Shown one piece after another: positions 1 to 7,781 of a stretch of 64,000 nt of DNA. Under the pieces are notes generated by a model. The model was given only the letters and a program-made list of their open reading frames with translations. It was not told the DNA's origin and searched no databases. The position numbers and the translations under genes were made by a program. The first letter of the stretch is position 1; each line of letters opens with the position of its first letter. Origin of the DNA: Alicyclobacillus sacchari (GTDB lineage: Bacteria > Bacillota > Bacilli > Alicyclobacillales > Alicyclobacillaceae); NCBI RefSeq assembly GCF_004366795.1, contig NZ_SORF01000001.1:62001-126000 (forward strand). The letters run 5' to 3'.

Positions 1-337
1 GCTTATGTACGACTTTCCCCTGCGAAGCGTAAAGAGCCGTCACGTAGAAAAGGTGATCCTGCGTCTCCTCCACAAACGAAAACAAGACGTCAATTTCCCT
101 ACTCTGGTCGACGATGGATTGGATTTCTGGACTCGTCGCCGAGCGGGCCACCTCCAGTGTCAAATCCTGCGTCTGATATCCAGTGAGTCCCAGTTCAGGG
201 AACACAATCAACTGGGCGCCCTGTGCCGACGCCTCGCGTATGTATTCGTGATGGCGCTCTAGGTTCGCGCCGAGATCGCCCAACTTAGGCGCAATCTGCG
301 CGATCGCCACACGCTGGATGTCTGAAGCCACGGCCAT
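1..337 (-). CDS. Carbon-nitrogen hydrolase (nitrilase superfamily), 5' part only
   Basis: The first about 112 codons of a gene that runs off the left edge. The translation begins MAVASDIQRVAIAQIAPKLG and contains VFPELGLTGY, in which the Glu matches the catalytic Glu of the Glu-Lys-Cys triad of the nitrilase superfamily; the Lys and Cys would lie outside the window. Enzymes of this family hydrolyse amides or nitriles such as omega-amides, carbamoyl compounds or glutamine for NAD synthesis; the substrate cannot be told here. A GGGGGA ribosome site touches the ATG at 337, so the in-frame GTG at 331, about seven bases away, is a better-spaced start. It follows the CotS-like gene on the same strand after about 80 bases. 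Confidence 0.8.
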   Translation of the reverse strand, partial: MAVASDIQRVAIAQIAPKLGDLGANLERHHEYIREASAQGAQLIVFPELGLTGYQTQDLTLEVARSATSPEIQSIVDQSREIDVLFSFVEETQDHLFYVTALYASQGKVVHK

Positions 338-416
338 TCCCCCAGTACCGTTGATACCCAAACAGTATACATGCGCTGGCTCGCAAACGGAAGAAAGGCC
401 CTGGCCCGAGGCGAGA

Positions 417-1403
417 TTACGCCTCGAGCCGCAGGTTGGCAAGCACGCGCGCGTTTAATTCGGATCGCCGTCGCTCGCACGCGACCGCGTATGCCACTCG
501 TGCTGCGGCATGGCTGCGATCCTCGGCCTTGCCCCACTCAGCGAGCGCGCGCACCCAAATGTCTGGCCACTCGCCCAGACACAGGAGCACCGCCAATTCG
601 CTGCGCCCCAAAGCCGCGTGCTCCGCATACACTTCCCACATTTCTTGATACTCAGGCGCCTTCAGATCATTTAAGAACAACGTGTGACTGATGAATTGTA
701 CGGGATCGGCGTACATGTCGTCGTAGCCGGCGTGGTCAAAGTCGATGAAGGCGATGCGCCCGTCGCGATCGATGAGGACGTTGTGCGGCGCCAGGTCGCG
801 GTGGCACAACGTCGCCCGGCTGCGCCATTGCGTCCGCACCTGCTCCAGATTCGCTCGATACCGCGCGAGCGTTCGCTCTGCCCGCGCTTGCACCTCTGCC
901 GCGAACGGCGCAAAGCGCGGCAACTCGCGGGCTGCTTGCGGCCAGATTTTGGCCATCGCGTTCACCTTCACGCGCAATTTGCCGTACAGCGACCCCCGGC
1001 GCAACGCCCGGTGTTCTGGGTAACCGGCTGCTTGCACGGCCCGCTGGACCCGCGCGACGGCGGCGATCGCCCGCAGTCTCTCGTCGCGGCTCGCCGTCAG
1101 GACGTGCCGACCGGGCAGCCATGGCTGCAAATAGCCGCGAATTCCATGTTCTTGTTCTACGAGCACACGCCCGTTGCGCGCCGGCAACGGACGGGCCGCT
1201 TGCACATCGGCGCGATCGTAAGCTACAAGAGCTCGAGCGAGCGCCTGCAAACGTTCCTCTGTGTCACCGAGCGCCGCCTGCTTCCAGATGTATTGCCGTC
1301 CATCCGCTGCGACAATGCCGTATACCGTTCGCTTGCGCACAATGCACTCCGCGCGAATGCCATACGCGTCTCTCGCGACTGACGCCACATCCGGTACGTC
1401 CAT
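417..1403 (-). CDS. CotS-like spore coat protein, aminoglycoside phosphotransferase/choline kinase fold
   Basis: 328 residues with the kinase-like core HRDLAPHN (residues 201-208, catalytic loop) and IDFDHA (220-225, the metal-binding Asp equivalent to DFG). The N-terminal part carries a beta-strand-rich lobe with YIWKQ near residue 40 that could supply the ATP-binding Lys. This is the CotS/YutH/YsxE type of spore coat protein in Bacillales, related to small-molecule kinases; enzymatic activity in the coat is not established. The start lies two bases after the stop of the SafA-like gene, with GAGG of its ribosome site inside that gene's last codons, so the two are translationally coupled. This context supports a spore coat role. 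Confidence 0.82.
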   Translation of the reverse strand: MDVPDVASVARDAYGIRAECIVRKRTVYGIVAADGRQYIWKQAALGDTEERLQALARALVAYDRADVQAARPLPARNGRVLVEQEHGIRGYLQPWLPGRHVLTASRDERLRAIAAVARVQRAVQAAGYPEHRALRRGSLYGKLRVKVNAMAKIWPQAARELPRFAPFAAEVQARAERTLARYRANLEQVRTQWRSRATLCHRDLAPHNVLIDRDGRIAFIDFDHAGYDDMYADPVQFISHTLFLNDLKAPEYQEMWEVYAEHAALGRSELAVLLCLGEWPDIWVRALAEWGKAEDRSHAAARVAYAVACERRRSELNARVLANLRLEA

Positions 1404-1405
1404 GC

Positions 1406-2482
1406 CTACTCATCCTCGCGCAGGCGAATGGTAAAAGGCCGCGACCATCCGTCGTCGTCCGTCTGCGGCACTTCAGCGTTGTCACACGCCTTGGCGTCCT
1501 GCTGCGGCACCGCCGTCGGCGTTTCGTTTGACCGCCACTGGTCGTCCTGCGCCGAATCGATAGCCCGCAAGTGAGGCTCGTCAGGCGCGGCTGGTGCAAA
1601 CCATGTTTCATCAGTCAAGCGATAGGGGTTGTGCGTATGCGGACCAGCTTCACTTGGTGCCCCAGTTTGTGGCATCGGCTCTGTCGGTTGAAAAGGAGCC
1701 ATCACACCATCCGCCGCACCCGTCGCCATACCAGGCGTCGGCATGGTCGGAACATCTGCAGGTGTCTGTGCAGGAGTGGAGATTCCCGGCACAGGCGAGG
1801 TAGCCCCAGGCGCGTGTGCATGACCAGGAACATAGCCCGGTGCCGGCGCAGCGTATCCTGGTCCCTGCGGATACCCTGGGGCATAGCCCGGTCCCGGCGA
1901 GGCGTATCCTGGTCCCTGCGGATACCCTGGAACATAGCCCGGTGCTGGCGCAGCGTATCCTGGTCCCTGCGGATACCCTGGAACATAGCCCGGTGCTGGC
2001 GCAGCGTATCCTGGTCCCTGCGGATACCCTGGAACATGGCCCGGTCCCGGCGAGGCGTATCCTGGTGTCGGCACCTGACCATCCGGCGCGGCAGCGTGGG
2101 ACAGTGGCACATAGACGATCATCCCGGGTTGCAACGGTTGCCCCGCAAACGTCGGATTGAGATGCTCAAGCTGGGCCACCGACGTTCCATAACGCGCGGC
2201 GATCTCCGTCCATGTCTCACCCGCTTGCACGTGATGCGGCCAGACGAACCCGAAGTACGGCTTGGCTTTGGTCTGCTTGGTCGCTTTCGCTGTCGCGCTT
2301 TTCTTCGCTTTCCCGGATTTCACCGGTTTGCCCAACTCAGGAATGACAATGGTCATACCCGGTACAATGTCATTGGCGTTCTGAATCTGTGGATTGGCTG
2401 CAAGCAATAAAGGCAGGCGAACCCCCGTCTTGCGGCTGATTTGATACAGGGATTCACCCGGTTTCACGACATACTTCTTCAT
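1406..2482 (-). CDS. safA: SafA-like spore coat morphogenetic protein with two LysM domains
   Basis: 358 residues. Two LysM domains are visible, at residues about 3-48 (starts YVVKPGESLYQIS) and about 78-125 (HHVQAGETWTEIA), joined by a Lys-rich linker. The second half is low-complexity Pro/Gly/Tyr sequence with about five copies of a 17-residue unit containing PGYPQGPGY, then an acidic tail. LysM domains bind peptidoglycan; SafA of Bacillus uses its N-terminal LysM to sit at the spore cortex-coat interface and recruits inner coat proteins. Two LysM copies and the repeat type differ from B. subtilis SafA, so the symbol rests on architecture plus the adjacent CotS-like gene. An AGGAGG ribosome site precedes the ATG. 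Confidence 0.72.
   Translation of the reverse strand: MKKYVVKPGESLYQISRKTGVRLPLLLAANPQIQNANDIVPGMTIVIPELGKPVKSGKAKKSATAKATKQTKAKPYFGFVWPHHVQAGETWTEIAARYGTSVAQLEHLNPTFAGQPLQPGMIVYVPLSHAAAPDGQVPTPGYASPGPGHVPGYPQGPGYAAPAPGYVPGYPQGPGYAAPAPGYVPGYPQGPGYASPGPGYAPGYPQGPGYAAPAPGYVPGHAHAPGATSPVPGISTPAQTPADVPTMPTPGMATGAADGVMAPFQPTEPMPQTGAPSEAGPHTHNPYRLTDETWFAPAAPDEPHLRAIDSAQDDQWRSNETPTAVPQQDAKACDNAEVPQTDDDGWSRPFTIRLREDE
1812..2072. repeat. 51-bp in-frame tandem repeat in the SafA-like gene
   Basis: About five consecutive 51-base units encode 17-residue repeats (A-S/A-P-G/A-P-G-Y-x-P-G-Y-P-Q-G-P-G-Y). Two central copies are identical at the base level over a full unit and the outer ones differ by a few bases, as expected of recent slippage or unequal exchange. 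The repeat leaves long open frames on the other strand, which are shadows. Copy number is likely to vary between strains. Confidence 0.9.
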
Positions 2483-2525
2483 CTACAAAACCTCCTAGGC
2501 GAAAGGGCAGTCGCATCACTGCAGC

Positions 2526-2533
2526 AGTATATG
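2526..2533 (-). promoter_or_regulatory. Possible sporulation-sigma -10 element before the SafA-like gene
   Basis: On the minus strand CATATACT sits about 45 bases upstream of the start. It matches seven of eight positions of the SigE -10 consensus CATACAnT, and safA is SigE-dependent in B. subtilis. No convincing -35 element was found at the right distance, so this is only a candidate. Confidence 0.25.
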
Positions 2534-2573
2534 CACTCGCCTAGGAAGTGGCACTCGCGCTACGCCGATCCGG

Positions 2574-3293
2574 TCATCGGCCGGGGACGACCGGTGCCCC
2601 TTGGTAATACGCGTTCGGCACAGGCCCACTCATCACCAAATACACAACCGGCGCCTTCGTTTGTACCGTCGTCGGCACGTGAACCAGCGGCGCGATCACC
2701 ATCACGTTGGCGGTCAGTTCGAGATAGACGACGTGAACCACCTGGTTCACGCCTTTCGATTCGATATCCGTCTGTAAAGTGGAGTGAACGGTTCCCATTA
2801 AGGAAAAGCGCACGGGCACCGTCAAAGCATAGCCGGAGAGGAGGGAGCCACTGAGCAGTTGCAGTACAGGCAACCGCAGATGTTGGTGGGACAATTCGCG
2901 CAAGCGATTCTGGGCATCGCGCGTGGCAACACCCTGGAGTGCCGCCAATTTCGCCATGTCGACGCTTGTCACCGTCAGAGACGTGCCGCCCGCCCCGCGT
3001 TCGATCTCGCTATGGACGAGCGACTTGGCATCCGGATAATCCGAAATAGCATCGACGAGCGCCTCGTTCAACGCCTCGCTGCCAATGCGCTGTGCCAGTG
3101 CCGATGACGTGTTGATGGCGATAGGACGCAAGCGATAATCAATCAATAGAATGCTTCCGACAAGTAAGAAGATGGCGCACGCAACCGGCAAAAGCCAAAC
3201 AGGTAGGCGCCTATGCGGTGACCCATTGGATACGTGTGTCCCGTCGCGCCGACTGGCGGATCGAACTGGGCGCGCAACAAAACGCCGTGGCAC
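2574..3293 (-). CDS. yunB: Sporulation protein YunB family
   Basis: About 239 residues. One N-terminal membrane segment (LPVWLLPVACAIFLLVGSIL) is followed by YRLRPIAINTSSALAQRIG, the characteristic YunB opening, and an extracytoplasmic domain with a run of beta strands ending NAYYQGAPVV. YunB is a mother-cell sporulation protein needed for normal spore formation; its biochemical role is unknown. The longest frame begins at an ATG at 3314 inside the upstream terminator hairpin. The GTG at 3293 has GGGGG seven bases upstream and is the more sensible start. It lies upstream of the SafA-like and CotS-like genes on the same strand. Confidence 0.82.
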   Translation of the reverse strand: MPRRFVARPVRSASRRDGTHVSNGSPHRRLPVWLLPVACAIFLLVGSILLIDYRLRPIAINTSSALAQRIGSEALNEALVDAISDYPDAKSLVHSEIERGAGGTSLTVTSVDMAKLAALQGVATRDAQNRLRELSHQHLRLPVLQLLSGSLLSGYALTVPVRFSLMGTVHSTLQTDIESKGVNQVVHVVYLELTANVMVIAPLVHVPTTVQTKAPVVYLVMSGPVPNAYYQGAPVVPGR

Positions 3294-3333
3294 AGAAATT
3301 CCCCCTCGTCCCATCGTACGCGGGGGAATTTCT
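3294..3333 (-). terminator. Rho-independent terminator after tyrS
   Basis: Perfect 12-bp inverted repeat: AGAAATTCCCCC at 3294-3305 and its complement at 3322-3333, with a 16-base loop. It lies 17 bases past the tyrS stop codon. The A/T end of the stem supplies the short T run. The 5' end of the longest yunB frame falls inside it. Confidence 0.7.
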
Positions 3334-3350
3334 ATTCATGTCGCTTACTC

Positions 3351-4592
3351 TTATCCGCTCGTAACGCGCAGGCGTCGGAACTGGCGTTTGCCGCGCTGCA
3401 ACACGTCGCCGTCGTGCGGTTCGTACTGCAGATCGACATCGAGCACCTTTTCGCCGTTCAATCGCACCGAGCCTTCAGCAATGGCCCGTCGGGCCTCGCT
3501 GTTGCTGTTGGCAAGACCCAGATCCGTGAGAAGCTTGACGATCCAAATAGGACCGTCCGCAACCGACGCCTCTTCCATGTCTTCCGGCAAGGCTCCCGCC
3601 TGGAAGACCTTGTGCCAATGGTCGACCGCTTCCACAGCGGCATTGTCACCGAGAAACCGGGCTACCAACTCCTTGGCCAGCTCCATCTTGGCGTCGCGTG
3701 GGTTCATTTGTCCGGTCTCGACAGCTTGCCGCACCCGTTCGATGTCTGCCGCCTCGCGCAACGACAATAGATCATAATACTTGAACAACAGTGAATCGGG
3801 AATCGACATCAGCTTGCCAAACATGTCGTTTGGCGATTCGTCGATCCCGATGTAATTGCCCAGGCTCTTGGACATCTTGTGAACACCGTCCAGCCCTTCG
3901 AGCAAGGGCATCATCACAGCGATCTGCATTGGCTGCCCGAATTCGCGCTGCAAAGTGCGGCCCATGAGGAGATTGAATTTTTGATCCGTTCCGCCCAACT
4001 CGACGTCGGTCTCCAGATGCACAGAATCGTAAGCCTGCATCAGCGGGTAGAAAAACTCATGGATGTGAATGGGCCGGTTGTCCCGAAAGCGCTTCGTAAA
4101 GTCTTCACGTTCCAACATTCGCGCGACAGTTACCGTCGAGGCGAGCCGAATGACATCCGCAAAGTCGAGCGGCGCGAGCCAGTCGGCATTGTAAACAATC
4201 TCGGTCTTTGCCGGATCCAACACCTTGTATACCTGGCGCACGTACGTCTTTGCGTTTTCCGCAACTTCTTCAGCACTCAGCTGTTTGCGCGTCTCCGACT
4301 TGTCCGTCGGATCGCCGATACGACCTGTAAAGTTTCCGATCACGAGATGCGCTTGGTGACCCAGTTCTTGAAACTGGCGCACCTTATGCAGCACCACGGT
4401 ATGCCCAAGGTGGATATCGGCCGCTGTCGGATCCATGCCGAGCTTCACCTTCAGCGGTTTGCCTGTGGCGACCGACATACGTATTTTTCCAACCAATTCC
4501 TGCTCCGGTACAATTTCAGCAACACCGCGGCGAATCCACGCGAGCTGGCGCTCGACCTCCGCCTCTTGCGCCGGCGTGAGCTGCCACTCCAT
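3351..4592 (-). CDS. tyrS: Tyrosyl-tRNA synthetase (TyrZ-like type)
   Basis: 414 residues from the ATG at 4592, which has GAGG about nine bases upstream; the frame stays open further upstream without support. Class I signature HLGH at residues 61-64 in KLGMDPTAADIHLGH, KMSKS at 239-243, and an S4-like RNA-binding C-terminus (residues about 350-414). It charges tRNA-Tyr in the cytoplasm. The HLGH signature and length resemble the TyrZ branch rather than the B. subtilis TyrS branch, which has a CGFDPT opening. No T-box core was found in the leader of about 110 bases, unlike many Firmicute tyrS genes. It has a good SigA promoter. Confidence 0.96.
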   Translation of the reverse strand: MEWQLTPAQEAEVERQLAWIRRGVAEIVPEQELVGKIRMSVATGKPLKVKLGMDPTAADIHLGHTVVLHKVRQFQELGHQAHLVIGNFTGRIGDPTDKSETRKQLSAEEVAENAKTYVRQVYKVLDPAKTEIVYNADWLAPLDFADVIRLASTVTVARMLEREDFTKRFRDNRPIHIHEFFYPLMQAYDSVHLETDVELGGTDQKFNLLMGRTLQREFGQPMQIAVMMPLLEGLDGVHKMSKSLGNYIGIDESPNDMFGKLMSIPDSLLFKYYDLLSLREAADIERVRQAVETGQMNPRDAKMELAKELVARFLGDNAAVEAVDHWHKVFQAGALPEDMEEASVADGPIWIVKLLTDLGLANSNSEARRAIAEGSVRLNGEKVLDVDLQYEPHDGDVLQRGKRQFRRLRVTSG

Positions 4593-4706
4593 GTAAACCA
4601 TCCTCTCTAGCCGTTTCGACCAGCGCCACTCCAGGAATGAGCAACCGGTATACACAAAAAGCCTCATGAAAAGCCGAAGGCGTGTATGCGTATGGCAATT
4701 TTACTC

Positions 4707-4736
4707 AATATAACTACAAGCCATTTGCACTGTCAA
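4707..4736 (-). promoter_or_regulatory. SigA promoter of tyrS
   Basis: Minus strand: -35 TTGACA (4736-4731), 18-bp spacer, -10 TATATT (4712-4707); a 17-bp spacing with TTATAT also fits. The predicted start near 4700 gives a leader of about 108 bases. It diverges from the penicillin-binding protein promoter about 70 bases away. Confidence 0.75.
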
Positions 4737-4801
4737 CGCGCGATGTTTCATACGCACGAAATCATAGCGAAAAACTTACCATGATGTCCAATTTTGTCGT
4801 G

Positions 4802-4810
4802 TGATATAAT
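4802..4810 (+). promoter_or_regulatory. Extended -10 promoter of the penicillin-binding protein gene
   Basis: TGATATAAT is a perfect extended -10 (TG-N-TATAAT). No good -35 is present at 17 bp, which is usual for extended -10 promoters. The start would lie near 4817, giving a leader under 20 bases that already contains the AAGGGAGGGG ribosome site. Confidence 0.65.
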
Positions 4811-4835
4811 CTTGGCAACGAAGGGAGGGGCGCCC

Positions 4836-7769
4836 GTGAAGAAGCGACGCGACCGTGTCGGTCAGGAGACCATCGTTGTTCGCAATCCTCGTGAAACAGC
4901 GCGGAAGCGGGAACAAGGGACCTCCTCGCGGTTTTGGAAGGCGATACGGGTCAGCCTGTTCTCTTTAGGCAGTCTCGGTGTCCTCGGCGGCGCTGCGGGC
5001 GCTGGGTATGTCGCTTCGCTGCTGAAAGGTTTGCCCAAGGTCAATGCAGCCACGTTTGTCAACAACAGTGCGGCGTCCGTCGTGTATGATCGCAATGGCA
5101 GGCTCATTGGACGATTCACGGGCGATGGTGACCGCCAGCCCATCACGTCCATCTCACAGGTGTCCCCTTATTTGGTCAACGCGTTTGTCGCAGCCGAAGA
5201 CAAGACGTTCTTTACAAACATCGGCATCAATCCGTTGTCCATGGCGCGTGCACTCGTGCAGGATTTGGCCGGGCACAGCATCGAAAGTGGCGCCAGCACC
5301 ATCACGCAACAGACTGTCAAACTCGCCGTCTTTCCGGAACAACAACGAACGATGCGGCGGAAAATTCAAGAAATCGCCCTGGCGATTGAAGTCAATCATG
5401 TTCTCACGAAAGATGAAATCTTAACAGATTATATGAACTGGGTATACATGGGCCGAATGGGCACCGATACCGTATATGGTGTTAAACGCGCGTCGGAAAT
5501 TCTGTTTGGCAAAAACCCTAAAGACTTAAACTTGCCCGAGGCGGCCTTCCTGGCAGCACTGCCAAACAACCCGTCGTATTTTTCGCCGTATGAATTTCCC
5601 GAACACACATTACAACGCCAACACTATATCCTGGATCAAATGCTGGCGGACAAGCTCATTCGTCATGCCGAATATGAACAGGCATATCACTACGATGTGT
5701 TGAAACACATTCATCCAGCTCCAGAGAGCGGCCTGCCTGCTCATCCCTACCTGATGCTCGACGAAATTAAACCCCGCGTCATTCAAGCGCTGGTGCAAGC
5801 GGGTGTGTACGAAAACGCGGTACAAGCCGAGTCTGCTTTGCCAGTGGCCGGGTTGAAAATCTATACGACCATCGACTTGACCAAGCAGAATGAAGTGGAG
5901 CAGGTGCTGTCCAACGATGCCTTATTCGCGGGCACAGACAAAACGTATAGGCTCGCAAACGGCAAGACGGCAACCGATTTGTACGAAGCAGGCTTTACCT
6001 TAATCGACAACCAGACTGGTGGCATCCTTGCGATCGGCGGGGGCCGGAACTATCTGAAAGACGCTATCGATCACGCGGATATCCCTCGGCAACCGGGTTC
6101 TTCCATCAAACCGCTGCTCGACTATGGACCAGCGATTGATCGAGGTCTCATCACGGCTGGCACTGTGCTCTACGATGCGCCCACTTTGTTCCCGGGCAGC
6201 GGCGGGGAGCCAGCATATGAACCACACGACGACGAACCCGATTTTGCGGGTCTGTTGTCGGCTCGTCAGGCGCTTTACGAGTCGCGCAACGTACCCGCCA
6301 TCGACATTTTGGCGGAGCTGACGCCACAAGTCGGATTCAGCTATTTAAGCCAAATGGGGCTTGGCACGAAAGCGAAGACACTCGACGGCGAACCGACAAT
6401 CGTCGCGGACGACGAAAATCACTTGGCATCGGCCATTGGCGGTCTCGACAACGGCGCGACAGTCGAACAGATGACAAGCGCCTATACAACCCTGGCCAAT
6501 CAAGGGGTATGGCACGAGAGCTATATGATCAGCCAAATTGAGGACAATACCGGGCGGGTCCTGTATCAAGCGGATCCAGAGACACATCAGGTGTTTTCAC
6601 CAGCCACCGCCTATATTGTGACCGACATGTTGCACGATGTTTTGTATCACGCCGGCGGCACGGCGACGATGATTGGCGCTCATTTCCCAGGGCAATACAT
6701 TTCCGGCAAGACGGGAACAACCGATTCCCTCGGCGACGGCTGGTTCATCGGTTATACACAGCAATACACCGCTGGCATCTGGATGGGATATAACAATCAC
6801 GAACTCATATCACCCGGCGCTGAATACAATTTGAAATTTACGCTTTGGAACGACATCATGACGCCGATACTTGCAGCTTCGCCGGCCAAGCACCCTTGGC
6901 CAAAACCCGCCAATGTCGTGACCAAAGCTGTCAGCAGCACGAGTGGTTTGTTGCCTACGCCCTTGTCGACAGCGCATGGCGAAATCACAACCGAGCCATT
7001 CGTACAGGGAACGGAGCCGACGCAGTACGACGACGTGGACGTCGAAGTGAAGTACGTGGTCATTAGGGGAAAGAAATATTTGGCCACAACCCATACGCCA
7101 CCGTCCGAAGTGCGCACGGGCGTTTTCATCAAACTGCCAGCGACGAGAATCCTCGATTGGGAGCACAAGATTCGAGGTGGAATGACCGACGATACGCCGT
7201 ACTTGGCACCGACCGCGCCTGATCCCAGAGGTGGCACAGTACTCGACGCCGGCAGTGTACCGCCTGTCGTAAATCCGTCGCAAATAGCAGCACCAACGAG
7301 TTTAACCGGAACCTTTGACGGGACGGATGTGACACTGAGTTGGAAGGGCGTAGCAGGAGCGACTCAGTATGACGTGTATCGCGCAAGTGACCCGAACGGC
7401 CCGTATGTGCAAATTGGGACAAACGACGTGCCCTGGTATGTAGATTCCACTCTGCCGTCTGGCCAGGCAACCTTGTATTACAAAGTGTTTGCCGAATCGA
7501 GCGTCGCACTTTCGCAAGCGTCCCAGACGATCGCAGTTCAGGTACAAGCGGAAAACGGTGGTTCGAACAGCGACGTGGTGAACAACGCCAACGATACGGC
7601 AAACGGCGCCACCGGGCTCTTTCCTGACACAGCAAACAGCGCAAACCGCCCAGCGGAAACGGGGGTCAACGAGCCGGACCGTACAGGGACAGCCAGCGGC
7701 AGCACAAACAACGCAACACATCAAGCAAAGGCAGCGCAGCACTGGCTCCCAGGGCTTGGCGGCCAGTGA
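4836..7769 (+). CDS. Class A penicillin-binding protein (transglycosylase/transpeptidase) with C-terminal Fn3 domain
   Basis: 977 residues from the GTG at 4836, five bases after a strong ribosome site (AAGGGAGGGG). Order: basic cytoplasmic N-terminus; one membrane helix (about 38-62); GT51 transglycosylase with EDKTFF (catalytic Glu about 121) and GASTITQQ; transpeptidase with SSIK (422-425), SRN (483-485) and KTGT (625-628); fibronectin type III domain (about 820-904); and an Asn/Gly/Thr-rich tail. It polymerises and cross-links peptidoglycan at the outer membrane face. The Fn3 module and long tail suggest wall or surface attachment. Its 3' end is 12 bases from mutS2, convergent. It could be pbpF/ponA-like; orthology is not resolved. 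Confidence 0.95.
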   Translation: MKKRRDRVGQETIVVRNPRETARKREQGTSSRFWKAIRVSLFSLGSLGVLGGAAGAGYVASLLKGLPKVNAATFVNNSAASVVYDRNGRLIGRFTGDGDRQPITSISQVSPYLVNAFVAAEDKTFFTNIGINPLSMARALVQDLAGHSIESGASTITQQTVKLAVFPEQQRTMRRKIQEIALAIEVNHVLTKDEILTDYMNWVYMGRMGTDTVYGVKRASEILFGKNPKDLNLPEAAFLAALPNNPSYFSPYEFPEHTLQRQHYILDQMLADKLIRHAEYEQAYHYDVLKHIHPAPESGLPAHPYLMLDEIKPRVIQALVQAGVYENAVQAESALPVAGLKIYTTIDLTKQNEVEQVLSNDALFAGTDKTYRLANGKTATDLYEAGFTLIDNQTGGILAIGGGRNYLKDAIDHADIPRQPGSSIKPLLDYGPAIDRGLITAGTVLYDAPTLFPGSGGEPAYEPHDDEPDFAGLLSARQALYESRNVPAIDILAELTPQVGFSYLSQMGLGTKAKTLDGEPTIVADDENHLASAIGGLDNGATVEQMTSAYTTLANQGVWHESYMISQIEDNTGRVLYQADPETHQVFSPATAYIVTDMLHDVLYHAGGTATMIGAHFPGQYISGKTGTTDSLGDGWFIGYTQQYTAGIWMGYNNHELISPGAEYNLKFTLWNDIMTPILAASPAKHPWPKPANVVTKAVSSTSGLLPTPLSTAHGEITTEPFVQGTEPTQYDDVDVEVKYVVIRGKKYLATTHTPPSEVRTGVFIKLPATRILDWEHKIRGGMTDDTPYLAPTAPDPRGGTVLDAGSVPPVVNPSQIAAPTSLTGTFDGTDVTLSWKGVAGATQYDVYRASDPNGPYVQIGTNDVPWYVDSTLPSGQATLYYKVFAESSVALSQASQTIAVQVQAENGGSNSDVVNNANDTANGATGLFPDTANSANRPAETGVNEPDRTGTASGSTNNATHQAKAAQHWLPGLGGQ

Positions 7770-7781
7770 TACGCCCCTGCG

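Noticed and set aside
684-1382. Plus-strand frame of 232 codons opposite the CotS-like gene
   Set aside because: Shadow of the CotS-like gene; Arg-rich composition without motif or ribosome site.
1812-2072. CRISPR array
   Set aside because: The repeats are directly adjacent without spacers and are in frame within a LysM protein; no cas genes exist.
4593-4700. T-box leader for tyrS
   Set aside because: The T-box core was not found on the minus strand of the leader, and the promoter lies only about 110 bases upstream, too short for a T-box.
7770-7781. Terminator between the penicillin-binding protein gene and mutS2
   Set aside because: Only 12 bases separate the stop codons and no inverted repeat is visible in or around the gap.
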